Shown: positions 39,871 through 48,339 of the stretch, in pieces | Layout: each line of letters begins with the position of its first letter | Position numbering within the stretch: the stretch's first letter is position 1 | From: Dickeya lacustris | GTDB taxonomy: Bacteria; Pseudomonadota; Gammaproteobacteria; Enterobacterales; Enterobacteriaceae | DNA: 64,000 nt | Assembly (NCBI RefSeq): GCF_029635795.1 | Contig: NZ_CP114280.1 | Location: 1,860,001 to 1,924,000, forward strand | Direction of reading: 5' to 3' | Program-made: the position numbers and the translations under genes | The notes under the pieces: model-generated | Told to the model about the DNA's origin: nothing | Databases searched by the model: none | Seen by the model: only the letters and a program-made list of their open reading frames with translations

Positions 39871-39907
39871 AAGGAGTTAGATGAGAAATCGTCTGACTCC
39901 TTTTTCT
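39871..39907 (+). terminator. ileX terminator
   Basis: 11-bp stem AAGGAGTTAGA / TCTGACTCCTT (one G-U pair) with a 10-nt loop and TTTCTTT after it, 8 bp past the tRNA CCA end. Confidence 0.85.
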
Positions 39908-39919
39908 TTGAATGCAATT

Positions 39920-39943
39920 TGGGTCAGGTAATGGGTCAGGTAA
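39920..39943. repeat. 12-bp perfect tandem duplication
   Basis: TGGGTCAGGTAA occurs twice head to tail just past the ileX terminator, at the edge of the accessory region. Confidence 0.85.
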
Positions 39944-39964
39944 GGAATTGCCTCCCAGCCCTCT

Positions 39965-40081
39965 TCACCTCGCCGCCAGCATCCCCGGATAATGTTTGGC
40001 AATAATGTCGTTCATCCGATCGATCAAGTCAGGGCATTTAAAGGTGATATGCCCGGTGCCTTTCTGAAAGTAACGCACACC
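39965..40081 (-). pseudogene. C-terminal fragment of a mobile-island protein (DUF4942-like)
   Basis: On the minus strand a reading frame GVRYFQKGTGHITFKCPDLIDRM, then NDIIAKHYPGMLAAR and a stop, is preserved for about 38 codons. It is cut at 40081, where the inverted-repeat element begins. From memory, this resembles the C-terminus of DUF4942-type proteins found near CbtA/YeeU toxin-antitoxin genes on E. coli genomic islands. That name is tentative. The fragment next to a tRNA 3' end suggests the residue of an integrated element. Confidence 0.5.
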
Positions 40082-40256
40082 AGGCTGTGTCCCTTAACCT
40101 CCCTACACGCTAAAAAGTGCTGCAAGAATCATTTCCGAAAGGTGGTTTTTGGTTAAAAATCCATCGATTTTGGTCGTGCTTTATCGCTTAAACGCGTTTT
40201 TTTGCACAGTTATAACAATGCTGAACTGTGCGAAAAACAGTTACGGGACACGCCCT
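40082..40256. mobile_element. 175-bp inverted-repeat element (MITE-like)
   Basis: Left end 40082-40098 (AGGCTGTGTCCCTTAAC) and right end 40240-40256, read in reverse complement as AGGGCGTGTCCCGTAAC, match at 14 of 17 positions. The interior is AT-rich and has no coding frame. This is the architecture of a miniature IS derivative whose transposase would act in trans. It truncates the fragment at 39965-40081. I see no clear target-site duplication. Confidence 0.6.
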
Positions 40257-40303
40257 AGGACGGGTTCCCTCTTAGCGCTGAACGTTCCTATCACTCCCCA
40301 TCA

Positions 40304-40357
40304 ATTAACATCACTTAGTTGTTAATCATTCAACCCACTAGTAGGTAGTTGGATGTC
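40304..40357. promoter_or_regulatory. LysR-type operator motif, copy A
   Basis: A 54-bp block upstream of the first hydrolase gene aligns without gaps to the LysR/dehydrogenase intergenic region at 43558-43611, at about 39 of 54 positions. The shared core is AGTTGTTAATCATTCAAC (40317-40334). Similar length to LysR footprints. Elsewhere in 40257-40406 I see no gene. Confidence 0.65.
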
Positions 40358-40406
40358 AATAAAGTAAGTAAAGTTATGTCATGACTGGACTTAAACAGGA
40401 ATTAAC

Positions 40407-41930
40407 ATGACCCGATTGTTCTCTTCGCTAACTTGCAATCTAACAGTTAGCAGCAACGCATCAATCACCAGGCGCCTGCGCCAATGGGCAATGGTCGCAG
40501 TGGCGGGCGTTGCCCTCTCTGCGTGTGTGGGAGGAGCAGCCTCTGAAGGCATGACCAGGCAGCCCCTGCCGCACGTGCTCACGCCGCCAGCCATGGGGAC
40601 TCCGATGAGTGCCACGGTTGCGCCATTGCAGCAACAGGGGTTCATTGAATCCGAGCGCTTTATCAAAGGACAGGCAGCTCGTTACCGCATTAAGGATGCG
40701 ATGCAGGATGCACAGCGTATTGATGGTTCTAATCCTTATGTCACCCGCGTACTGATACGTCGTCCTACCGATCCCGCCCGTTTCAACGGTACCGTTGTGG
40801 TGGAGTGGCTAAACGTGACACTGGATCAGGATATCGATTTTGTATTCGGTGCCACCCGCGAGCTGATGTTGCGTGAAGGATATGCCTGGATTGGGGTCAG
40901 TGCGCAACATAATGGTGTTGATGCGATGAAGCGCTGGAATCCAGCACGCTATAGCGCACTTAACGTCACGGCGTCGAATGTCGATCCGGTTGATGGCAGT
41001 CTGATTGACCCGCCCAATCCCCTCATCATGGCTAAGGGTGGCGATGTACTGGCCTGGGATATTTTCTCTCAAATAGGCGCACTGGCAAAAGCGGGTAATA
41101 CCGATCTACTGGGTGGCTTGAAAGCCAAAAAAGTGATCGCTGCCGCCGAGTCTCAATCCACACTCAAGGTTTCCACTTACTACAATAGCATTCAGCCATT
41201 GCACCATGTGTATGATGGTTTCCTCTTCTACGATCGCAGTGCGACATTGCGATCGGATGTCGATGCCAAAACGATAGCGATTGGTACCGAGATCTTCACG
41301 GCCTTAATGAAATCCGCCCCTCAGCCAGATACCGACCATCAACGCTGGTGGGAAATTAATGGTGCCTCACACTTCTCGCTGGATGAAATCGAGCACTATG
41401 TTGACCCGATGATTAAGCGCGATGCGGCTTTCCGTAATGCACAAGGGAAAGCCATGACCCTCTCGGAGATCACGGCAAAAAATGGCCCCTGCACCCCGGC
41501 GACCATTTATAGTCGGGTGCCGAATGGTGATGTGATGAAGGCGGCGTTGAAAGCTCTCAACATCTGGATTAACGGCGGGCCAGCTCCTGCAAAGATGCCC
41601 CGGTTTGTCGTCGATAACCAGACGCCTCCCCAGTATGTCCATGATGCGAATAATCAAATCGTTGGCGGTATCCGCACGGCGGCACAGGACGCGCCGATGG
41701 CTCGTAATGCCGGTATCGGTAAGGGCCCGTGGTTCTGTGGGCCATCTGGTAATCATGTAGACCTCACTGCGGCCGAACTTTGTCAGCGCTATGGTAGCCA
41801 CGAGAGCTATGTCGAACATGTAAAAGCCGTCGTTGCCGCGAATGTACGGCAAGGCGTCGTGCTGCCGGAAGAAGCCAATAAGACTCTCGAGCAAGCACAG
41901 GCGCTGACTTTTGCTTGCCCCGTAAACTAA
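40407..41930 (+). CDS. Alpha/beta hydrolase-domain lipoprotein
   Basis: 507-aa protein of the alpha/beta hydrolase-domain family often labelled Abhydrolase_10. The N-terminus has Arg residues, a hydrophobic stretch and a lipobox-like LSAC ending at Cys40, so it is probably exported as a lipoprotein. The likely nucleophile serine lies in VIAAAESQSTLK, and C-terminal GPSGNHVDLTAAE may hold the catalytic histidine. Substrate unknown. The SnoaL-like gene follows 36 bp downstream and a LysR gene faces it; the upstream region carries operator copy A. Confidence 0.75.
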   Translation: MTRLFSSLTCNLTVSSNASITRRLRQWAMVAVAGVALSACVGGAASEGMTRQPLPHVLTPPAMGTPMSATVAPLQQQGFIESERFIKGQAARYRIKDAMQDAQRIDGSNPYVTRVLIRRPTDPARFNGTVVVEWLNVTLDQDIDFVFGATRELMLREGYAWIGVSAQHNGVDAMKRWNPARYSALNVTASNVDPVDGSLIDPPNPLIMAKGGDVLAWDIFSQIGALAKAGNTDLLGGLKAKKVIAAAESQSTLKVSTYYNSIQPLHHVYDGFLFYDRSATLRSDVDAKTIAIGTEIFTALMKSAPQPDTDHQRWWEINGASHFSLDEIEHYVDPMIKRDAAFRNAQGKAMTLSEITAKNGPCTPATIYSRVPNGDVMKAALKALNIWINGGPAPAKMPRFVVDNQTPPQYVHDANNQIVGGIRTAAQDAPMARNAGIGKGPWFCGPSGNHVDLTAAELCQRYGSHESYVEHVKAVVAANVRQGVVLPEEANKTLEQAQALTFACPVN

Positions 41931-41966
41931 ACGATGTATCTCATCCACGTTGAGGAAACACAGACC

Positions 41967-42422
41967 ATGACACTAGAACAACGAATTCAAAAGCTGGAAG
42001 ATCAGGCCGCTATCAAACGCCTGGTAGACATGTTCGCCAATATGGCCGACCGGATGGATATCGCTAACCAGATGTATCTGTTCACTGAAGATGCCGCTGT
42101 GGAAACATATTTTGGCGACACGCTGTTTGCCTCCATGCAGGGACGTGAACAGATAGCCCAGGTCTTCTCCAGCTTCATCGCCAATTTTACGACGATGTAC
42201 CACATGAACGGCCAAATCGTGGTCGATATTGAAGGCGATCGCGCTTCATCAACACACTATTGTTTAGTGACACTGATATCTGAACAACAAGGCAAGCAAT
42301 ACAAAAACCTGAACGGCATTATCTATCAGGATGAGTATGTACGTCAGAACGGACAATGGTTGATTGCTAAACGTCAGGCCCGTTTCACCTGGCGAGATAC
42401 CAGTGAGCTTATCGCTGAATGA
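41967..42422 (+). CDS. SnoaL-like (NTF2-fold) protein
   Basis: 151-aa protein with the NTF2/SnoaL polyketide-cyclase-like fold signature: an N-terminal helix (IQKLEDQAAIKRLVDMFANMADRMD), FTEDAAVETYFG, and a C-terminal KNLNGIIYQDEYVRQNGQWLIAKRQARFTW strand pair. Such proteins act as small isomerases or dehydratases; the reaction cannot be assigned. I chose ATG 41967 with GAGGAAA upstream. Likely co-transcribed with the hydrolase before it; a terminator follows. Confidence 0.8.
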   Translation: MTLEQRIQKLEDQAAIKRLVDMFANMADRMDIANQMYLFTEDAAVETYFGDTLFASMQGREQIAQVFSSFIANFTTMYHMNGQIVVDIEGDRASSTHYCLVTLISEQQGKQYKNLNGIIYQDEYVRQNGQWLIAKRQARFTWRDTSELIAE

Positions 42423-42447
42423 GGTTAAGTCTCTAAAATAAATACCG

Positions 42448-42486
42448 CCTGGCATGCCGTGATACCGGTTTGCCAGGTCATTTTTT
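42448..42486 (+). terminator. Terminator after the SnoaL-like gene
   Basis: 7-bp stem CCTGGCA / TGCCAGG closed over a 16-nt loop and followed by TCA and six T. Confidence 0.8.
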
Positions 42487-42580
42487 GCCTCTCATTGTAA
42501 TGGGCCAGGCTCTTCATACTCATGCCAAAACAGGGTGGATATCGCGCGATGGTAATGCAGCCGACATACTCCACACCATG

Positions 42581-43543
42581 TTAGCCTAAAGACGATTTCC
42601 CTTTGCTATAAGCAAGCTGCAATTCCTCTTCGCTAAGTACAAACTCCTGGCTGTCGGTCAGCCGCTCAACCGCCAGATCTATGAAGCGGCGAACCCGTGC
42701 TGGCTGGGCCTTGCGGCTGCCATAATAGAGAAACAGGCTGTGTATCTGACTCATGTGTTCGAGCAACAGGGGAACCAAACGACCTGCCCGAATGTGCGCC
42801 GCCGCCGTTGGCCCGGCAAGCTGGCCAATGGCCTCCCCTGCCAGTACAACGCCCAGCTCTACCGTCTCATCATTGGTCGATATCGCCGGGCGCACTAACT
42901 GCTCCTGCATATTTTCGCCAACTTTCACATGCCAGGGGATAACATGCCCGGAACCCGCATGACGAAACACACTACAGCGGTGTATACCAAGATCGTTCAA
43001 TGTCAATGGGATACCATATTTGCGCAAATAGGCAGGAGACGCGCAGATGATAAGCTGCAAGGGAAATAAACGGCGCGCGATCAAGCCATCCTGTGGTGAA
43101 ACACCAATCCGAAGGCCCACATCCACTCTCTCTTCTACCCAGTTGCCGATGCGGTCATCAAGCTGCACATCCGGCTGGACTTCTGGATAGCATCGGCAAT
43201 ATTCGTCCAACACAGGGCCGATGATCGCCTGAGCCACCGACCGTGGCCCGACGATCCGCAGTGGGCCTGCAAATGCCTCACGGGTTTGTTTCGCCGCCGA
43301 CAAAGCCTGCTGTAGACCAATCAAGGCGGGTTGTGCGGCCTCTAAAAAGCGTTGACCCTCTTCGGTCAATGACATGCTGCGAGTGGTACGGTGGAACAAG
43401 CGTACCCCCAGGTAAGTCTCCAGCTGTTTCAATGCTTTGCTGGCGGCCTGAGGAGAGATCTGTTGAGCCTCTGCCGCCTTGCTGAGACTGCCTAATTCCA
43501 CCGTACAGACAAAGGTTGTGATGGAGCGCAATTCACTGATCAT
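42581..43543 (-). CDS. LysR-family transcriptional regulator (adjacent to the dehydrogenase)
   Basis: 320-aa LysR regulator. N-terminal winged helix (LRSITTFVCTVELGSLSKAAEAQQISPQAASKALKQLE, then LFHRTTRSMSLTEEG) and C-terminal effector-binding domain. It is divergent from the iron-dependent dehydrogenase at 43681. Operator copy B lies in the gap and an equivalent block precedes the hydrolase at 40407, so it probably controls both units (inference). Confidence 0.93.
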   Translation of the reverse strand: MISELRSITTFVCTVELGSLSKAAEAQQISPQAASKALKQLETYLGVRLFHRTTRSMSLTEEGQRFLEAAQPALIGLQQALSAAKQTREAFAGPLRIVGPRSVAQAIIGPVLDEYCRCYPEVQPDVQLDDRIGNWVEERVDVGLRIGVSPQDGLIARRLFPLQLIICASPAYLRKYGIPLTLNDLGIHRCSVFRHAGSGHVIPWHVKVGENMQEQLVRPAISTNDETVELGVVLAGEAIGQLAGPTAAAHIRAGRLVPLLLEHMSQIHSLFLYYGSRKAQPARVRRFIDLAVERLTDSQEFVLSEEELQLAYSKGKSSLG

Positions 43544-43557
43544 GGTTTTTCCCAGTC

Positions 43558-43611
43558 ATTAACATTATTTAGTTGTAACTGATTCATCCGTTTACTGTCT
43601 AGTTTGATGTT
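43558..43611. promoter_or_regulatory. LysR-type operator motif, copy B
   Basis: The 137-bp gap between the LysR gene and the dehydrogenase contains a block similar to 40304-40357, with core AGTTGTAACTGATTCATC (43571-43588). Shared start ATTAACAT and shared TAGTT-GATGT further on indicate one regulator for both sites. Confidence 0.65.
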
Positions 43612-43680
43612 TTAGGCAGATCTATAGTTCACGCTATCGACAGTCGTTCCGACATCAATGCATATAAAGAGACAAGCAAG

Positions 43681-44829
43681 ATGGACAACTTCAGTTTTTA
43701 CAACCCAACCAAAATAGAATTTGGTAACGCTAAAGAGCAGCTTATCGGCGAGATCCTCGCCGGGCATGGCATCAAAAAAGTGCTGCTGACCTATGGTAGC
43801 GATCGCATTAAAGAGAATGGTCTCTTCGCCACGGTGAGCGCCAGCCTGAATGAACAGGGCATCGCGTTCATCGAATGCGGTGGCATCATCAGTAACCCGC
43901 TCATCTCAAAGGTTCGTGACGCTATCACCATCGCGAAGGAGCAGAACGTCGATGCGATCCTCAGTGTCGGTGGTGGATCTGTGCTCGACAGCGCCAAGGC
44001 GATTGCCGCAGGTAGCCTCTACCAAGGGGATGTCTGGGATCTGTTCGTCGGAAAAGGCCAGATTGATGCGGCTCTGCCCGTGTTTGCCATCCTGACGCTG
44101 GCTGCGACCGGCAGTGAAATGAATAGCGGAGCCGTCGTCACCAACGACGACACGAAGGAGAAGTTCGCCATCAACTCGGTGCATCTCTTCCCGAAAGTCT
44201 CCATCGTCAACCCGGCACTCATGCAGAGTGTTTCGCGCGACTATCTGGTCTACTCAGCCGCTGACATCATCGCTCACTCCATCGAGGGTTACTTCACCGC
44301 GACGGTACAGCCCAAAATCCAGTCTCGTCTGGTGGAGTCTGTTATTGCCACGGTGCTGGAAACCACAGAGCAGTTGCTGGCCGATCCTGCCAATTACCAT
44401 GCCCGTGCCGAATTCGCGTGGGCAGCGACCCTGGCATTGAACGGCTTGACCTATGCGGGCACCTCAGGTTTTGGTTATCCCAACCACATGATCGAGCACT
44501 CCCTCTCTGCGCTGTTCAATGTGCCGCACGGCGCAGGCTTGTCGGTGATCATGCCCGCCTGGATGAAATGGTTCCACGGTCAAAATCCGGCCCAGTTCAC
44601 GCGCTTTGCTCAACATCTGTTCGGTTTGAACACAGCCGAAGAGGGCATTGCGGCCCTGGAGACGTGGTTTGACAAGATTGGGACGCCAATCCGCCTTTCC
44701 CAACTCGGTATCAAAGAGACGGATCTGCCCGCTATCCTCGCAAACCTTGAGGGTAACGCTCGCTGGTTTGGTCTCGCCGAGACGTACACTGAAGACGTGC
44801 TGGCCACCATCCTGAAACTGGCGCTATAA
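43681..44829 (+). CDS. Iron-containing alcohol dehydrogenase (YqhD/BDH type)
   Basis: 382-aa group III metal-dependent dehydrogenase. NAD(P)-binding GGGS (VGGGSVLDSAKAIAAG) and metal ligands in AADIIAHSIEGYF and HMIEHSLSALFNVPHGAGLSV are visible. It resembles YqhD-type NADPH-dependent aldehyde reductases or butanol dehydrogenases. It is a paralogue of the YqhD gene at 61348, sharing the opening NF-FYNPT-I-FG. Reduction of an aldehyde is likely; the substrate is unknown. Regulated, by inference, by the divergent LysR. Confidence 0.9.
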   Translation: MDNFSFYNPTKIEFGNAKEQLIGEILAGHGIKKVLLTYGSDRIKENGLFATVSASLNEQGIAFIECGGIISNPLISKVRDAITIAKEQNVDAILSVGGGSVLDSAKAIAAGSLYQGDVWDLFVGKGQIDAALPVFAILTLAATGSEMNSGAVVTNDDTKEKFAINSVHLFPKVSIVNPALMQSVSRDYLVYSAADIIAHSIEGYFTATVQPKIQSRLVESVIATVLETTEQLLADPANYHARAEFAWAATLALNGLTYAGTSGFGYPNHMIEHSLSALFNVPHGAGLSVIMPAWMKWFHGQNPAQFTRFAQHLFGLNTAEEGIAALETWFDKIGTPIRLSQLGIKETDLPAILANLEGNARWFGLAETYTEDVLATILKLAL

Positions 44830-45115
44830 CACGCCACGGGGCGTTAGCCCCGTCCCCTCTCGATTCCCCTTATCAAATCAGTGCCTGAGTGTGACAGGAC
44901 AACGTGGTGCAAACCACCGGGCTAGCCGCTCGGCGGGAATCTAAGGAAACGCCCGGCGGGTTTATCGCGGTCTTCTGGCGTCTATGACGGCCCCATTCAT
45001 CCTCATCCGGTAGCCAGCTACCGGGCCGCGTTATAGCCAATGTACGCCAGTTTGAAGTACGCCAGCTTGAATACAGCTTCTTAATGGGGCGATGAATTTA
45101 CTGTCATAACAGGAG
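44830..45115. other. Intergenic region with hairpins and a 15-bp tandem duplication
   Basis: No gene seen. ACGGGGC/GCCCCGT (44836-44842, 44847-44853) follows the dehydrogenase and may be a weak terminator without a U-run. CCGGTAGC/GCTACCGG at 45007-45024 is a second perfect hairpin. GTACGCCAGTTTGAA is repeated head to tail at 45042-45056 and 45057-45071 with one mismatch. Confidence 0.6.
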
Positions 45116-45121
45116 ATGATG

Positions 45122-46054
45122 ATGGCAATACTGCAACAGATGATTATTTTTTCATTACTGATCATGGTTGGGGTTATCGCCCGGAAAAAACGGATAATCA
45201 CCCAAGAGAATACGCCGCAGCTTACAGCTCTGGTATTAAATATCACTATGCCAGCGATTATCCTTGCCAGTATGACGGGTAATGCGCCGCATATAGCCGA
45301 ACGTGATCTAACGGAGGTATTTGTCATCGTCGCGGCCACCCTTATATTGCTGATCCTGAGCGGCAAAGTTTTGGCGCGCCTCCTGAATTATGGCCGAGAA
45401 TATGAAGGTATCATCATCGTTATGACGACATTTACCAATATCTCAATGATGGGAGTGCCGATGATCTATTCGCTGTTCGGCACCGATGCCATGATTTACA
45501 TGACCGCTTTCCTGCTGCCGTATAATATTTTGTTCTTTTCCTATGGCTATCGCTGGATGAGCGGCAAACGCATTCAACCATCCGGCGGCTATTGGCAGAG
45601 GCTACGGCAGTTGCTTAATCCAGGGATTGTGGCCTGTTTGCTGGCTCTGCTCCTCTACCTTGCGCATATCCAGCTCCCTTACCTGCTGGCACAGCCACTC
45701 CACCTGCTAGGTGCCGTCACCGGGCCCTTGTCCATGATGTTGATTGGCTCCTTCCTGCTGGATATGGACTGGCGCGAAGCCATTGGCGATAAGAAGATCT
45801 GGCTTTACACCGTTATCAAGATGGTGGTGATTCCTGTTATTATCATGTTGATCATGAAGCAATTTATTGAAAATCGCCTGCTACTTGGCGTGCTGCTGGC
45901 GGCGATTTCCACCCCCGCAGGGGCTGGTGTGCCATTGCTGGCGCAGGCGCTGAATAAAAACGCCTATCCGCTGGCACTCAAAGGTGCCGCCCTGACCACC
46001 ATTGCGGCCTTATTGACCATGCCCATCGTCGCCGCCATCACCCAACTTAATTAA
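45122..46054 (+). CDS. AEC-family transporter
   Basis: About 310-aa inner-membrane protein of the auxin efflux carrier family, with hydrophobic segments throughout and the family motifs NITMPA, TNISMMGVPMIYSLFG, and STPAGAGVPLLAQ near the C-terminus. Bacterial members export or import organic acids, amino acids or malate; the substrate is unknown. Three ATG codons follow each other at 45116, 45119 and 45122. I choose the last because AGGAG ends at 45115. Confidence 0.87.
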   Translation: MAILQQMIIFSLLIMVGVIARKKRIITQENTPQLTALVLNITMPAIILASMTGNAPHIAERDLTEVFVIVAATLILLILSGKVLARLLNYGREYEGIIIVMTTFTNISMMGVPMIYSLFGTDAMIYMTAFLLPYNILFFSYGYRWMSGKRIQPSGGYWQRLRQLLNPGIVACLLALLLYLAHIQLPYLLAQPLHLLGAVTGPLSMMLIGSFLLDMDWREAIGDKKIWLYTVIKMVVIPVIIMLIMKQFIENRLLLGVLLAAISTPAGAGVPLLAQALNKNAYPLALKGAALTTIAALLTMPIVAAITQLN

Positions 46055-46330
46055 CCAATACGCCACTTTATTGTGGCCTAAAAAATAAAACACCCGATCC
46101 TTAGTAATTATTGCGGAATTCAACATGACTATGAAAATTCAGTTCACCATGACGATACCCCATTATCTAACCCTCGCTAATTATTCATGAATACGTAATA
46201 TTCGTCGCTGATTAGCTTTTTAAACAACATTAATGAAAGTCATTCATAACGCCTATCGCGTTTGGTGCGATTATTAATAACCATACTGTCGCTATCATTA
46301 AGCGAATTATCACTGTGCTTGCAGGTTTTT

Positions 46331-47527
46331 ATGACCCACTCATCAACAGTGAAGACCACAGGGCTGCTTTTCATCATGATTTTAAGCGCGCTTATGGCCT
46401 TTACCTCTCTATCAACCGATATTTATCTGCCCGCGATGCCGGTCATGGCAAAAGATTTACGGGGAAATGCAGAACTCACCATCACCGGGTTTTTGCTAGG
46501 CTTTTGCCTCGCTCAACTCATCTGGGGCCCCATCAGCGATCATTTGGGTAGACGCCTTCCTTTAATGATTGGGATGGTGCTATTTATCGTGGGCTCTGCC
46601 GGTTGTGCCCTTTCGAATAACATAAATCAAATCATTTTCTGGCGAGTCTTTCAGGCTCTGGGAGCCTGCACCGGCCCTATGCTGGCGCGCGCAATGATAC
46701 GTGACTTATTTAGCCGAACCCGTGCGGCCCAGATGCTGTCAACATTAACGGTTGTCATGGCAATAGCTCCCATTATCGGCCCACTATTGGGTGGGCAGAT
46801 GATTAAATTTACCTCCTGGCATGCCATTTTCTGGTTGTTGACGGCCATCGGGGTATTCATGTTGCTGTCACTATACTGGCTACCAGAGACATTGCCCGTC
46901 GAGCGAAGAGTCAAAGCCTCATTCGCTGGTGCTTTTCAAACATATTACCGGTTACTCGGTAATGCGGCCTTTATGAAAGTGACGCTCTGCTTAACGTTTT
47001 ACTACATGGCGCTTTATGCGTTTATTGTGGGTTCACCCTTTGTATATATCACTCATTTTCATGTTGCAGCACAGCACTATGGATGGTTGTTCGCGGTCAA
47101 TATTCTGGGTGTGATGGGACTGAGCACGGTTAACCGCCATTTGGTGCAGCGCTATTCTCTTGAAGTGTTATTAAAGAGAGCGCTTCTTGTTGCCGCCGCT
47201 GCTGCACTCGTGCTGGCGTTTGCGACAAAATTGAATCTAGGCGGAATCACCCTGATTATTATCACCGTCTTCGTGATGTTTTCAATGAACGGCATTGTTG
47301 CTGCTACCGCAACGGCTGCCGCGCTTGATGCCGCACCCGATTCAGCGGGTTCAGCATCGGCACTGATTGGTTCACTTCAATATGGCAGCGGTATTATCTC
47401 ATCGTTACTTCTGGCCATGTTCAATGATGGAACGGCCTGGACTATGGGCTGGATTATCACGTTATTTATCCTCACCAGCACGCTCATAGCAATGACCACC
47501 CGGGTTAAGAAAAGGGCCATATCCTAA
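46331..47527 (+). CDS. Bcr/CflA-family multidrug efflux MFS transporter
   Basis: 398-aa 12-helix MFS protein of the DHA1 Bcr/CflA subgroup. Motifs: STDIYLPAMPVMAKDL after helix 1, LGRRLPLMIG loop motif and RVFQALGACTGPMLARAMIRDLF. It likely exports drugs or toxic metabolites. I chose ATG 46331 (MTHSSTVKTTG) rather than the extended frame from 46262, whose N-terminus is not family-like. The 276-bp gap upstream shows no gene. Confidence 0.9.
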   Translation: MTHSSTVKTTGLLFIMILSALMAFTSLSTDIYLPAMPVMAKDLRGNAELTITGFLLGFCLAQLIWGPISDHLGRRLPLMIGMVLFIVGSAGCALSNNINQIIFWRVFQALGACTGPMLARAMIRDLFSRTRAAQMLSTLTVVMAIAPIIGPLLGGQMIKFTSWHAIFWLLTAIGVFMLLSLYWLPETLPVERRVKASFAGAFQTYYRLLGNAAFMKVTLCLTFYYMALYAFIVGSPFVYITHFHVAAQHYGWLFAVNILGVMGLSTVNRHLVQRYSLEVLLKRALLVAAAAALVLAFATKLNLGGITLIIITVFVMFSMNGIVAATATAAALDAAPDSAGSASALIGSLQYGSGIISSLLLAMFNDGTAWTMGWIITLFILTSTLIAMTTRVKKRAIS

Positions 47528-47673
47528 ATTATTTGAGTTGACGGAAGGGTGTGGCTCTGCGAGCTCACAAGGATTTAATCAAATCAGTGACGGGATGAGA
47601 GAGAATTCGGCTCACCGAAACGTTGGGACATGACGGATATTATTGGCCACCTTTAAATAAGGAAATAAAGATA

Positions 47674-48330
47674 ATGCGAAAAATAAACGTTATAAGCAAA
47701 ATGGTCGTAATGATATTTTTATGCCTTACAGGGCAGGTCGCTTTCGCCTCAGAAAATACAGCAGCGTCACAACGTGTACTGATTGTTTATTTCTCGCAAC
47801 CTGAGGAAATGACACCTGATAACGTGGACGGTTTTTCCGGTGCCAGCGTGCTTCAGAAAAACGTGCCAGAAACCGGTAGTACCCAGTACATCGCACAGCT
47901 TATTCAGCAACAGACGCAGGGCAGTCTGTTTCGTATCGAAACAACAATCCCCTATCCCCGCCAGCATGATGCGCTGCTGCAATTCGCCGAAAAGGAACAA
48001 CAAACAAGAGCACGGCCCTCATTCAAAACGCCGCTCCCGGATCTGAACAAGTATGATACGGTCTATGTCGGTTATCCCATCTGGTGGTATACCATGCCAA
48101 TGGTGATATATGCCCTTTTTGAGCAAAATAACTTTGCTGGAAAAACGATTATTCCCTTTACCACTCACGGTGGCAGCCAATTGGCGGATTCGTTACGGGA
48201 AATCGCACGCAGGCAGCCCCAGGCGAAATTAGTGACGCGCGCATTGTCTATATCACGCAATGATATATCAAACCCTGAAATACCGGATCAGGTAAAGCAA
48301 TGGGTGCAACAAGTCAATCCACAACATTAA
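47674..48330 (+). CDS. Exported flavodoxin-family protein
   Basis: 218-aa flavodoxin-like protein. The FMN phosphate loop region (RVLIVYFSQPEEMTPDN), a VYVGYPIWWYTMPMVIYAL motif and FTTHGGSQ are typical of the Flavodoxin_4 group. It has a Sec signal peptide (KMVVMIFLCLTGQVAFA, cleavage before SE), so it is predicted to be periplasmic, which is unusual for a flavodoxin. I chose ATG 47674 with AAGGAAA upstream. The DUF4405 membrane gene starts 9 nt after its stop, so the pair is translationally linked. Confidence 0.87.
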   Translation: MRKINVISKMVVMIFLCLTGQVAFASENTAASQRVLIVYFSQPEEMTPDNVDGFSGASVLQKNVPETGSTQYIAQLIQQQTQGSLFRIETTIPYPRQHDALLQFAEKEQQTRARPSFKTPLPDLNKYDTVYVGYPIWWYTMPMVIYALFEQNNFAGKTIIPFTTHGGSQLADSLREIARRQPQAKLVTRALSISRNDISNPEIPDQVKQWVQQVNPQH

Positions 48331-48339
48331 TATACTGCC

